A stretch of DNA of 64,000 bases from an uncultured Poribacteria bacterium (GTDB lineage: Bacteria; Poribacteria; WGA-4E; WGA-3G), in assembly GCA_958295855.1 (NCBI GenBank), contig OY282383.1, forward strand, positions 2,832,481-2,896,480, in the 5' to 3' direction. The notes beneath the pieces are model-generated. The model searched no databases. It was not told where the DNA came from and was given only the letters and a program-made list of their open reading frames with translations. Below, one piece after another: positions 27,434-36,446 of the stretch. The number at the start of each line of letters is the position of its first letter. The stretch's first letter is position 1. The position numbers and the translations under genes are program-made.

Positions 27434-27646
27434 ATGGCACGAGTCTGTACTATCTGTGGCAAGCGTCCGATGGCAGGCAACCAGATCAGCAAATCCCGGC
27501 GGCATACGAAGCGTCGTTGGCTTCCAAACCTCCAACGGGTGCGGGTTCAAACCGAAAACGGCCCGAAACGGATTCGCCTCTGTACTAAATGTCTACGGAG
27601 TGGCAAAGTAACCAAGATCGTATCAAGGATGCCTGAGCCTGTTTAG
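27434..27646 (+). CDS. rpmB: 50S ribosomal protein L28
   Basis: 70 aa, standard size. The N-terminus MARVCTICGKRPMAGNQIS is typical of bacterial L28. Four Cys are retained as two CxxC pairs (CTIC, and LCTKCL), so this is the zinc-binding form. ATG 27434 has SD AGGAGG. Two longer overlapping readings in other frames at the same place are shadows. It is followed by a strong hairpin. Confidence 0.96.
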   Translation: MARVCTICGKRPMAGNQISKSRRHTKRRWLPNLQRVRVQTENGPKRIRLCTKCLRSGKVTKIVSRMPEPV

Positions 27647-27653
27647 GAGGTTT

Positions 27654-27678
27654 AGTCACGCATTTTCAATGCGTGACT
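27654..27678 (+). terminator. Hairpin after rpmB
   Basis: Perfect 11-bp stem AGTCACGCATT/AATGCGTGACT with loop TTC, without a following T run. A near-identical hairpin (one mismatch, different loop) lies upstream of the superoxide dismutase gene at ~43762-43784, so it may be a dispersed repeat rather than a dedicated terminator. Confidence 0.6.
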
Positions 27679-27696
27679 GAATTCGTTGCGGTGCTT

Positions 27697-29856
27697 TTAG
27701 ATTTTGCGGGTGACGCGTTGAACACCTTTTAAGTGCCGAATAGCCATCATGACTTCATCAAGCTGTTCGGCACCCGTCACGTCTAGGGTTAGGTTATCCG
27801 AGGCTTTGGCATCGACGCTTGTGACGGTGGAAGGTTGGAAGGTGCCGCAGCGGATGTTAACCTTGTATTGTGCAATGACAGTCGTAATTTTACCGAGCAT
27901 CCCGGGCCGGTCGTTGCACTCCAAGAGAATTTGAACGGGGTATGTATCAGTCGGCGGCTCGGTGTTTTCGGCGTTTCGCTTTTCTGTCCATTTGACAAAC
28001 AAGAGCCGTTCGGGTTCATCAAGGATGCGGGTACATCCGGTTCTATGCACAGAAACACCGCGCCCGCGCGTCAGATAACCGATAACCTCATCCCCAGGAA
28101 TCGGATTACAACATTTCATTGTCCGTATCAGCCCTAAATCAATATCGTTTTCGAGTTGGATGGCCGGCGTAGAGGTGGCTTTTTGTGGTGCTGCTTCAGG
28201 AACTATTTCAGGTTTCGGCACTTCCGGTTTTAGCAGGTTGACGACATGCGTAGCCGATTCATTCCCGTTGCCGATGCGGACGAAAAGTTCCTCAACGCTT
28301 TCAAGCTTAAGGTGTTTGGCGATATCAAGCAGTTTAGGGGAATTGAGATAATCACGGACATCCAGATAGGAGACGTGCAGTTCTGCCTTGAGAAATTTCT
28401 TTCCTAACGCAAGGGCATCCGCCCTATCCTTTTCGCGGAACCAGTGTTTAATTTTGCTTCTCGCATTGGCAGTTTTGACGTAGCGTAACCACATTCGGTT
28501 CGGTTTGCCATCCGGCTGTGTCCGGATTTCGACCCGGTCGCCGTTCTGAAGTTTCTGCCGAATCGGGGCGACTACGCCATTTATCTCCGCCCCACAACAA
28601 GTGTGGCCGATATCGGTATGAATTTTATAGGCGAAATCGATAGCAGTTGACTCCGCAGGGAGTGCGAACAGGTCGCCCTTCGGTGAAAAAATATAAACCT
28701 CATCTTGGAAAAGTTCCAATTTCATCGATTCAACGAACTGATGCGGTCCATCTTGCGTTTCCTTTATGTCTTCCAGCATCTGCTTATAGTTAGCGAAGAT
28801 TGAGCGTCCCTGTTTAGTTGTCGGCACACCTTCTTTGTAACTCCAATGCGCTGCAATACCATCTTCGGCAACCTTGTGCATCTGATAGCTCCGAATCTGG
28901 ATTTCGACAGGTTTGCCGTTGTCCACAATAGTGGTATGGAGCGACTGATACCCATTTTTCTTGGGTAGCCCAATCCAATCTCGGAGGCGGTTTGGGAGAT
29001 AATTCCATTTATGGTGGAGGGCGCCGAGTGCGATATAGCAGTCCAGATCGGTTTTGACGAGGATACGGAGGCCAACCAGGTCGCAAATTTCCTTGAAGGG
29101 TGTCCCTTTCTGTTGCATCTTCTGATAGATGCTGTAGATATGCTTTGTTCTACCGTGAACATCAGCAAAAATACCCTGTTTTTCTAGTTCTGCCCGTATG
29201 CGGGTTACCATCCTTTCACAGTATCCCTCTCGCTCAACGAGTTTCTCATTCAGCAGATTGGCAATGTCTCGGTATTCAATTGGGAAAATATATTTGAATG
29301 CCAGATCTTCGAGGCGGCTCATGATGCGCCAAATTCCCAGTCGGTGTGCAATAGGCGCGTAGATATCAAGCGTCTCTTTTGCGATTCTTTGGCATTTCTC
29401 CACGGAGAGAAAATTCAGCGTCTCCATATTATGCAGCCGGTCGGCCAGTTTAATCAGGATAACACGCATGTCCTCGGCTGTTGCTAACAGCAGTTTTCTG
29501 TATGTTTCCGCTTGGCGTTGCCGATTGCTGCCTCTGAATTTATACTGACCGATTTTGGTTACGCCTTCAACAAGGTTCGTGATGTTCTCTCCGAATCGAA
29601 CTATCATCTCCTCGTGGGGCACACCCGTATCTTCAAATACATCATGCATTAACCCTGCACAGATAGTGTGTGTATCCAGCCGCAATTCAGCGAGTGCCTC
29701 GGCAGTTTTAACACAGTGCGTAAAGTATGGTTCCCCAGATTTCCGTTGCTGCCCCTCATGTGCCTTTTGCGCGAAACGATAGCACCTCTCAAGGAGTTCA
29801 CTCTCCACGTCTGGATTATAGTCCTGAATTTGACTAATCAGTGATTCGACACTCAT
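27697..29856 (-). CDS. Bifunctional (p)ppGpp synthetase/hydrolase
   Basis: RelA/SpoT homologue (Rel type), 719 aa, full length. The HD hydrolase domain is intact: H47 in PYFTH and H71-D72 in LMHDVFEDT, so hydrolysis is expected. The synthetase domain shows LVGLRILVKTDLDCY and KKNGYQSLHTTIV. The TGS domain follows (DEVYIFSPKGDLFALP), then the helical and zinc-finger/RIS region with MKCCNPIPGDEVIGY, and a C-terminal ACT domain (YPVQILLECNDRPGMLGKI). It therefore sets stringent-response alarmone levels. Its start overlaps the end of recJ by 23 bp, so the two are translationally linked on the minus strand. Confidence 0.95.
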   Translation of the reverse strand: MSVESLISQIQDYNPDVESELLERCYRFAQKAHEGQQRKSGEPYFTHCVKTAEALAELRLDTHTICAGLMHDVFEDTGVPHEEMIVRFGENITNLVEGVTKIGQYKFRGSNRQRQAETYRKLLLATAEDMRVILIKLADRLHNMETLNFLSVEKCQRIAKETLDIYAPIAHRLGIWRIMSRLEDLAFKYIFPIEYRDIANLLNEKLVEREGYCERMVTRIRAELEKQGIFADVHGRTKHIYSIYQKMQQKGTPFKEICDLVGLRILVKTDLDCYIALGALHHKWNYLPNRLRDWIGLPKKNGYQSLHTTIVDNGKPVEIQIRSYQMHKVAEDGIAAHWSYKEGVPTTKQGRSIFANYKQMLEDIKETQDGPHQFVESMKLELFQDEVYIFSPKGDLFALPAESTAIDFAYKIHTDIGHTCCGAEINGVVAPIRQKLQNGDRVEIRTQPDGKPNRMWLRYVKTANARSKIKHWFREKDRADALALGKKFLKAELHVSYLDVRDYLNSPKLLDIAKHLKLESVEELFVRIGNGNESATHVVNLLKPEVPKPEIVPEAAPQKATSTPAIQLENDIDLGLIRTMKCCNPIPGDEVIGYLTRGRGVSVHRTGCTRILDEPERLLFVKWTEKRNAENTEPPTDTYPVQILLECNDRPGMLGKITTVIAQYKVNIRCGTFQPSTVTSVDAKASDNLTLDVTGAEQLDEVMMAIRHLKGVQRVTRKI

Positions 29857-32392
29857 CTGCTATACGCTCCCAAATCTGGACGATGTCTTTCTGCAATTGA
29901 AATTCTGCGCAGTACTGGCTTGTCTCTTTAAGCCATTGCCCTTTCAGGTAAGTTTTAGAAAGGGCTAACCCTCGTTGCTGAGCATGAAGAAGTTTTATAC
30001 GCGGGCTGCCTTGCTCGCTATGCTGCGCAATAAACTGCAATTCCTCAAAGATGATGAGCCCGGTCTCGACAGTTGCCGCATCCCCTAATGCACCGTTGAG
30101 CACTTCAACTTTAGGCAACCCCTCAGCACCGTTGCTCGCTAGGGTAGCGCGTAAGTTTCTGTATAACGTCCGCAATACCTCGGCATCAGGATACTTTTGA
30201 GAAACCCACGCTTTCATCAAATCCGAATCCGCATCGCGGTAGAGGAGATGCAGCTCGGAGGTTCTGTCAGAGGCGAAAGCGGGTTTACACCGCTTGAAAA
30301 ACTCATCTGAACTCGGCGTTAGGTGACAGAAAACAAAGTTTTTAACGAAGGGAAACCCTTCCAACTCAGAAAAAGTCGCACTTGAGGCGATGGCTCGGAG
30401 CTCCCCACTTTTTAATTTTTCCAACAACACCGCTTCTTGGGCTGCGGAGGTGGTTGCGTCATGTCGTGCGATGCCATCAGCTTTCTCCGGAATAAGGCGA
30501 GTCAGAAGGAGTTCGAGCATCTCTCGATTTTGTACATAAATTATACAAGATTCATCCCGTTCAAACAAGTTTAAAAGATACTCCTTTTTATTTTTCCTGC
30601 GCCCATCAACAACTTTCGCAACAGAGGCATCCCTGCTCGCGGGAAATGCCTCCCATGCCACGTCCCGGCTATCCGGACGGATCTGCCAATCTTGAATGCT
30701 GAGTTGTACAGAAATGGTGTTGTTCCATTCATTGATTTGGGGGACAAAGGCGATACCAAGCGAGGTGTTGGGCCTTTTGAACGTGACCAGGTGTTCGCCT
30801 TTTCGCCATGCAATTGCGCGGAGTTTCGTTGTGCCGTCGCTGACAAACATGCGTAGGTGTTGTTTCTCTTTTCCCATCAGGGTGGGGCTTCCGCTAATTT
30901 TGGCGCGACGTACGCCGAAACGGGGTTCAGGGTTTTTTCTTCCAAACGGTTCAAATTTCTCAAGTTCTCTCAAGGTGTCTAACGTTAAAACAGAGAAACT
31001 CGTTTCAAAATCGAGTGCCAGTTTCGGATGAAGTGCTTCATCTGACAGGTTTGCGCAAGCGTACGCGTTAAAAGCCGCCTTAAATTTTGGAATATTTCGC
31101 ATCTTCAGTGTTAAGCCCGCGGCAGCGGCGTGTCCACCATGTTTCACCAGCAAATGTGTGCAACTATTCAAGCAGTCGGCGAGGTTCATCCCATCAATAC
31201 AACGCCCGGAGCCTGTCGCCTCCTCTCCCCTAATGGCGAGGACAAACACAGGCTTATGGTGGATTTCAAGCAAACGGGATGCGACGATACCGACTACGCC
31301 TTGCGCTTTTTCGGGCCACCGGTCGCTCGCTACTACGATGCCTTTCGTGTTCTCGTCCGTTTCCCGATTAATTATCTCGAGTGCATCATCTCGGATGCTC
31401 GCTTCCAACTTGCGGCGTTCCCGATTTTCGTAGTTGAGTTCAGAGGCGTACCTTTTTGCGACATCTTTCGACTCGGTTGTGAGGAGTTTAACTACCTTGT
31501 CCGCGGTACCCATCCGCCCCGGGGCGTTGATGCGCGGGCCCAGCACAAAAGAGAGTGTGTAACCGAGGAGTGGCTTTTTGGCAGCGTGGCCTGCTACCTC
31601 GCATAAAGCAGCAATCCCAGGGCGCTCCCATTTGTTAAGTTCATCCAAGCCCAAGCGGCTCAACACCCGGTTTTCCCCGGTCAGCGGCGCGATGTCCACC
31701 ACGGTACCTAACGCTACCAGATCCAGCAGGGACCTGAGAAACGGCGTATCCCCCATTAATCCATGTGCTAATTTGAAGGCTAATCCGACACCGGCGAGTT
31801 CTGGGTAAGGATACTCATTTTCTTGCACCTTCGGCGAAATCAGCACATGTGCCGGCGGTTGAGCCTTTGGATCTGGTTGATGATGGTCGGTGATAATTAC
31901 ATCTATGCCAAGCGCGTTCGCCAATTTCACCTCTTCCACGGACGTAATGCCACAGTCTACGGTAATTAACAACTTCGCACCCTTTTCGTGAATCTTTTCC
32001 ACAGTCTCTTTGCTCAGCCCGTAGCCTTCTGTAAATCGATTCGGGATGTAGTACTCCGCAGGGACATCCATCTCGCGGAATGTGTTGAGCAGGAGTGCAG
32101 TCGCTGTCGTTCCATCGGTGTCATAATCGCCATAGATATAAATTTTTTCACCGCGCGTGATGGCTTGCTGGATGCGTTCTACGGCTTTTTCCATACCCGC
32201 TAATTTAAAAGGACAGTGCAGGTGGTCGAATTGTGGGTGCAGGTAGGTTTGCGCTTCGGCAACAGTTTTCACCCCACGATTGAGGAGCAGCTGCGCCCCT
32301 AGCAAAGAGATGCCTAGTTCTGCTGCTAATGCTAAGCTTTTATCGACATCTGGATTTTTGAATTGCCAATGTTTGGCGAGACGCTGTTTCAT
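29834..32392 (-). CDS. recJ: Single-stranded-DNA-specific exonuclease RecJ
   Basis: 5'-3' ssDNA exonuclease in recombination and repair. 852 aa from ATG 32392, longer than E. coli RecJ (577 aa) and nearer B. subtilis RecJ, owing to a ~280-residue C-terminal extension. DHH-family motifs are intact: IYGDYDTDGTTA (D89, D91, D93), TVDCGIT and ITDHHQP. The DHHA1 domain contains GGHAAAAGLT. The extension (from FERDESCIIYVQN) looks like the helicase-fold domain of Firmicute-type RecJ. Just upstream of the ATG is a fragment of the TTTTTCGTCATTCC element in inverse orientation; its GCAAGGAAT is the only Shine-Dalgarno-like sequence. An in-frame start at 32428 would read the element. Confidence 0.94.
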   Translation of the reverse strand: MKQRLAKHWQFKNPDVDKSLALAAELGISLLGAQLLLNRGVKTVAEAQTYLHPQFDHLHCPFKLAGMEKAVERIQQAITRGEKIYIYGDYDTDGTTATALLLNTFREMDVPAEYYIPNRFTEGYGLSKETVEKIHEKGAKLLITVDCGITSVEEVKLANALGIDVIITDHHQPDPKAQPPAHVLISPKVQENEYPYPELAGVGLAFKLAHGLMGDTPFLRSLLDLVALGTVVDIAPLTGENRVLSRLGLDELNKWERPGIAALCEVAGHAAKKPLLGYTLSFVLGPRINAPGRMGTADKVVKLLTTESKDVAKRYASELNYENRERRKLEASIRDDALEIINRETDENTKGIVVASDRWPEKAQGVVGIVASRLLEIHHKPVFVLAIRGEEATGSGRCIDGMNLADCLNSCTHLLVKHGGHAAAAGLTLKMRNIPKFKAAFNAYACANLSDEALHPKLALDFETSFSVLTLDTLRELEKFEPFGRKNPEPRFGVRRAKISGSPTLMGKEKQHLRMFVSDGTTKLRAIAWRKGEHLVTFKRPNTSLGIAFVPQINEWNNTISVQLSIQDWQIRPDSRDVAWEAFPASRDASVAKVVDGRRKNKKEYLLNLFERDESCIIYVQNREMLELLLTRLIPEKADGIARHDATTSAAQEAVLLEKLKSGELRAIASSATFSELEGFPFVKNFVFCHLTPSSDEFFKRCKPAFASDRTSELHLLYRDADSDLMKAWVSQKYPDAEVLRTLYRNLRATLASNGAEGLPKVEVLNGALGDAATVETGLIIFEELQFIAQHSEQGSPRIKLLHAQQRGLALSKTYLKGQWLKETSQYCAEFQLQKDIVQIWERIADECRITD

Positions 32393-32605
32393 GTTTTTGT
32401 TATTCCTTGCCGGAAAATAGGGTTGCAAGATGAATCTGGAAGTACACGGACTTCTCTATATAACTTGGCTCGGTGGAGGTTTATGCGGCAAATTGTTGGT
32501 TTCTCTGCGTTTAACCCAACCTAACCTACGCGATAGTGCCTCCTGTCTGCGATTTCTGATTATATTAACACAAAAACGCAAGTTTTGTCAAGTCTCAGTT
32601 TCGTG

Positions 32606-32634
32606 TTGACATCCAGTGCCTCACATGCTACACT
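32606..32634 (+). promoter_or_regulatory. Promoter upstream of tmk
   Basis: TTGACA, 17-bp spacer, TACACT. Downstream, a ~25-bp sequence beginning CACTTACAATATRGGTTTGC occurs twice (32631 and 32696). The gap 32393-32748 otherwise holds only a degraded repeat element next to recJ. Confidence 0.65.
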
Positions 32635-32748
32635 TACAATATGGGTTTGCAAGCCACTTCAGTTGCCGTGAAAAGCAACCGCATCGCTTCGATGTACACT
32701 TACAATATAGGTTTGCAAGCTACTCCCCAATTTTTTAACGGAGAAAAA

Positions 32749-33369
32749 ATGGCACAACACGGGATTTTTATTACATTTGAAGGCGTGGAGGGAGCAGGCA
32801 AAACAGTGCAGGTGCAACGATTTGCCACCGCATTGGGCGCGAATGTTCTCGTCACGCGTGAACCCGGCGGTACCCCAATTTCTGAACGCATCCGCGAGGT
32901 TTTTCTAACTGCTGAGGGAATAACCGCGAAGACCGAGTTATTGCTAATTGCTGCTGCACGTGCACAACACGTAGCCGAGGTGATACGGCCCGCACTAGAG
33001 GCGAACCAAATTGTCTTATGTGACAGATTTATCGATGCCACCGTCGCTTATCAGGGCTACCGCAGCGGCATCGAGCTCGCGCTCATCAACCAATTAAATC
33101 GCCTCGCGACGTGTGGCATAACCCCCAATCTTACTTTTGTGCTCGACCTGCCGCCAGAAATTGGGTTACAACGGAAACCACAACAGGACAAGGCATGCAG
33201 CGACCGGTTGCACCGGGAGCCTTTGGAATTCCACCACAAAGTGCGAGAAGGTTATCTCGCGGTTGCCAGAGCTGAACCACACCGCGTGAAACTGATAGAT
33301 GCAACGCAGGACGCAGATGCTGTCCATGCCGCGCTCTTAGCCGAATATCAAAAATACCTATCAAGGTAG
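32749..33369 (+). CDS. tmk: Thymidylate kinase
   Basis: Phosphorylates dTMP to dTDP. 206 aa from ATG 32749 (SD GGAG); the longer reading from 32641 covers the duplicated leader. The P-loop FEGVEGAGKT is residues 10-19 and the DRF motif is residues 92-94 (LCDRFIDATVAYQGY). Lid-region basic residues are less obvious. It is followed by holB after 9 bp, the common tmk-holB order. Confidence 0.95.
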   Translation: MAQHGIFITFEGVEGAGKTVQVQRFATALGANVLVTREPGGTPISERIREVFLTAEGITAKTELLLIAAARAQHVAEVIRPALEANQIVLCDRFIDATVAYQGYRSGIELALINQLNRLATCGITPNLTFVLDLPPEIGLQRKPQQDKACSDRLHREPLEFHHKVREGYLAVARAEPHRVKLIDATQDADAVHAALLAEYQKYLSR

Positions 33370-33378
33370 GGACACTCC

Positions 33379-34401
33379 TTGGAACAAAAAAATCAGAATA
33401 CAATTATTGGACATCAACAGATTGTTGAACAACTCCGGCGTACCGTTGCGTCCGGTCGTATTGCGGGGGCGTATCTTTTCGTTGGGCCCGCGGGCGTTGG
33501 GAAAGAGACGGTCGCGACCTATTTTGCGCGATTAATCTTCTGCCTTCAACACAAGCAGTCCCCAGAAGGGCTCGATGAAGAGCAATCGGCTTCGTTGCCT
33601 TCCGTGTGTGGAACATGTCTCGCCTGTCGTAAGGTTGACTCCGGGAATCATCCGGATCTGCAGTTCATTCGGCCCGCAGGAAGCCTTGTGAAGATAGGGC
33701 AGATTCGGGATGTGCAAAAACAGATTATCTATGAGCCGCTTGAGGGGAGCAGGAAGGTTTACATCTTGACAGACGCGGAGCGGATGAATTTAGAGGCAGA
33801 AAACTGCCTGCTTAAGACGCTTGAGGAACCTCCCGCCTCATCCGTTTTAATCCTACTGACATCGAATATAGAGGCGTTGCTCCCAACTACACGCTCCCGA
33901 TGCCAGATTCTCCAGTTTTACCCGATGCAGACAGAAGAATTGGCCGAAGTCTTGATGAAGCGGTTTCCGATTGATGCAGAGGCAGCCGCTACGGCGGCAA
34001 TTTCGGCAGGAGGGGTTGTGGGAAAAGCACTCACACAACTTGAAAAAGGGAATAGGCTTGCCTCCGAAGTGCCGGAAATCCTTAAAGAGACAGACCTGTT
34101 AGCCGCCTTCAGATTGGCTGAGCAATTCAAAAATAATCCGGAAAGTTTAGCGGAGTTGGTGACGTGGTATCGCGACCTGCTCTTTTTACAACAAGAGGCA
34201 CCCAGCGAATTAATGACGCACATTCACGCCCTTGAGGAACTCCGTACCATTGTTCCCAGATATTCCCGATTGCGGATACAGCAAGCCATCCAGACTGTTT
34301 TTCATACCAAGTCGCTCATTGACAACACAAACACGAACGCAACATTGGCTTTAGAGGTAATGTGTTTAAAATTACTGAAGATAGATAGTTATCGAGGATA
34401 A
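33379..34401 (+). CDS. holB: DNA polymerase III delta' subunit
   Basis: Clamp-loader subunit of 340 aa. It starts at TTG 33379, since no ATG is in frame nearby. Walker A-like GPAGVGKET is at residues 36-44. Zinc-module Cys residues are visible (SVCGTCLACRKV), then SLVKIGQIRDV and the LKTLEEPP signature. TRSRCQ marks the Arg-finger (SRC) motif. A retained Walker A is common in tau/delta' homologues outside the enterics. It forms an operon with tmk. Confidence 0.92.
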   Translation: MEQKNQNTIIGHQQIVEQLRRTVASGRIAGAYLFVGPAGVGKETVATYFARLIFCLQHKQSPEGLDEEQSASLPSVCGTCLACRKVDSGNHPDLQFIRPAGSLVKIGQIRDVQKQIIYEPLEGSRKVYILTDAERMNLEAENCLLKTLEEPPASSVLILLTSNIEALLPTTRSRCQILQFYPMQTEELAEVLMKRFPIDAEAAATAAISAGGVVGKALTQLEKGNRLASEVPEILKETDLLAAFRLAEQFKNNPESLAELVTWYRDLLFLQQEAPSELMTHIHALEELRTIVPRYSRLRIQQAIQTVFHTKSLIDNTNTNATLALEVMCLKLLKIDSYRG

Positions 34402-35060
34402 AACGATGCAAAACGGAGCCAACTATGAGAAGGCATGAAGATGTAATCACGCCTTACCTTGCAGATATATTAGCAGAGGTGCGGCGCGCGTGGCACGTCG
34501 AAGCACAAAATACCCAAACCTTTCTCCGAGAAAGCCAACGTCCAGATCTCACGGTGAAAGAGCGCGGCCGAGATGCCGTTGTCATAGAAGTGAAGATAGA
34601 CGAACCCAATGCCCCAAACACAAGCGGCGAAGCGCAAGCACGGGAGCATCTAGGCAGGCAGCTCGCCTCTTACGAACGCGTGGCGACTGCAATGGCACTG
34701 CGATTGCCACACCGATTCCGACAAATTCCACATCGTAAGTTAGCGGATGGACTTCGCCATGCCGACGATCTTCACTACGTGCTACTCAGTGGTGACAAAC
34801 CCGGCGATGTCCACCGTTTTCCGAATGAGGGCTGGATTAAAGGAAGCCTCACTGACATCGCAACCGCTATCCGCATCGGTGCGATTCCAACATCCAAGGT
34901 TGCCAACGCCGCCTACGATTTAGAGCACGGCGTGAACGAAGCCGCGCTCCTGCTAGAAGCCGCCATACAGGTGCGCCCCAAAATCGGACAGCAGCTTGAG
35001 GAAATTCTCCACCAAGAAGCCTGCGAACAAACCTCCCGAATGGCGATAGCGTTAAAATAC

Positions 35061-35144
35061 TTGCATCAAAAACCTCCGACGAGATCTATAGGGCAGCGCC
35101 AGACCTATCTTGCATTCTGATTACTCCGCAAGGAACGACAAAAA
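35061..35144. repeat. Half-element insertion in the type IIG gene
   Basis: Inverse orientation of the left half of the TTTTTCGTCATTCCTTGCGG family. It replaces the reading frame with KPPTRSIGQRQTYLAF and a stop. The same half element is found at 37810-37891. Confidence 0.85.
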
Positions 35145-35750
35145 TATCACAAATGCCTTTGTCTTTCAAAGTTCGCTAGCACGGTGCCCCGGCATGGAAG
35201 AGGTGCCCGCCCTCGGTCAACTGCGCGCGCTTAACAACCAGTTGAACCCCACGCACATTTTGGACGCATGGGACAAAATTCGACAGGTGAACTATCGCCC
35301 TATATTTGATGTTGCTGCCAAACTCGTTGATGCTTTGGCAGCTGACGATAGATTGGTAGGAAGCGTTTTGTGGGGCTTGCGTAACACCGCGCAAAAACTG
35401 ATTAATAGCGGCTTAGCACAGGTGCATGAACTCGCAGGGATTGTGTTCCAACGGTTGATTGTGGACCGGAAGTTCATCAAGACCTATTATACGCGCCCCG
35501 AATCCGTAGCGCTGCTTGCAGCACTCGTTTTACCGGATAGTATCCTAATGAACGGGGATGTTGAAACTATCAGAAAGTCTTTGGCCCAACGCAAGATAGC
35601 CGATTTTGCATGTGGCACCGGTGCCTTACTCAATGGCGTTTACCAGCAACTATTGGCACTTTACGAACAAGCGGGCGGAAACGGGAGAGATATTCACCAG
35701 CACATGGTGGAGAACAATCTCGTCGGCTGTGATATTATGCCGAATGCGAG

Positions 35751-35916
35751 TTTTTCGTCATTCCTTGCGGAGTAATCAGGTTGCAGGATAATTCTAACAA
35801 TCCACTGTAGATCTCGTCAGAGGTTTTTGATTAATTAGCGGGGAACACGCTACAACTCATAAGAAACCCGATTTTGACAACGGAAAAATCGGAGCAGAAA
35901 CTGAATTAACGAAAAA
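35751..35916. repeat. Complete 166-bp MITE-like element in the type IIG gene
   Basis: Bounded by terminal inverted repeats TTTTTCGT (35751) and ACGAAAAA (35909-35916). Internal parts include TCCTTGCGGAGTAATCAG, GATCTCGTCAGAGGTTTTTG and AAACCCGATTTTGACAAC. It has no coding capacity. It is the best complete copy of the family in the window; its stop codon ends piece 2 as SFSSFLAE. Confidence 0.85.
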
Positions 35917-36288
35917 CCCTTATTGCTAGCAACTTCCCCGATATAAAGATTGGCGGCACGCAAATCGATGTGATGGAATACGGCACCCGCCGCGCCGATG
36001 GGAAATACGCGTTAGGGGCATTAGATCTCATTGAGAATCCGGAGGCAACACTATCATTAGGATTGATAAATACAGAGAGAATCCGGGGCGATGCTTCCCT
36101 AGCTGACACGCCACAACCAGAATTCTGTCATGGCGAGATGGATATTGTTGTGGATAATCCGCCCTTCACGCGTGCAGGTGCCGACAATAATGCCACCGAT
36201 CCCGATGTTCCGAAAACCGTCTTTGGCGATCGAGATGAGGAGATAGCCACAGAGATGAAACGCACCCTCCGCGAAATAGAGAGCTCAA

Positions 36289-36446
36289 TAATTCAGTTTC
36301 TGCTCCGATTTTTCCGTTGTCAAAATCGGGTTTCTTATGAGTTGTAGCGTGTTCCCCGCTAATTAATCAAAAACCTCTGACGAGATCTACAGTGGATTGT
36401 TAGAATTATCCTGCAACCTGATTACTCCGCAAGGAATGACGAAAAA
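36289..36446. repeat. Inverted copy of the element, identical over 158 bp
   Basis: Reverse complement of 35751-35908 with no mismatch by direct comparison. It lacks the last 8 bp at one end. The 380 bp between the copies is type IIG coding sequence in the correct orientation. Confidence 0.93.
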
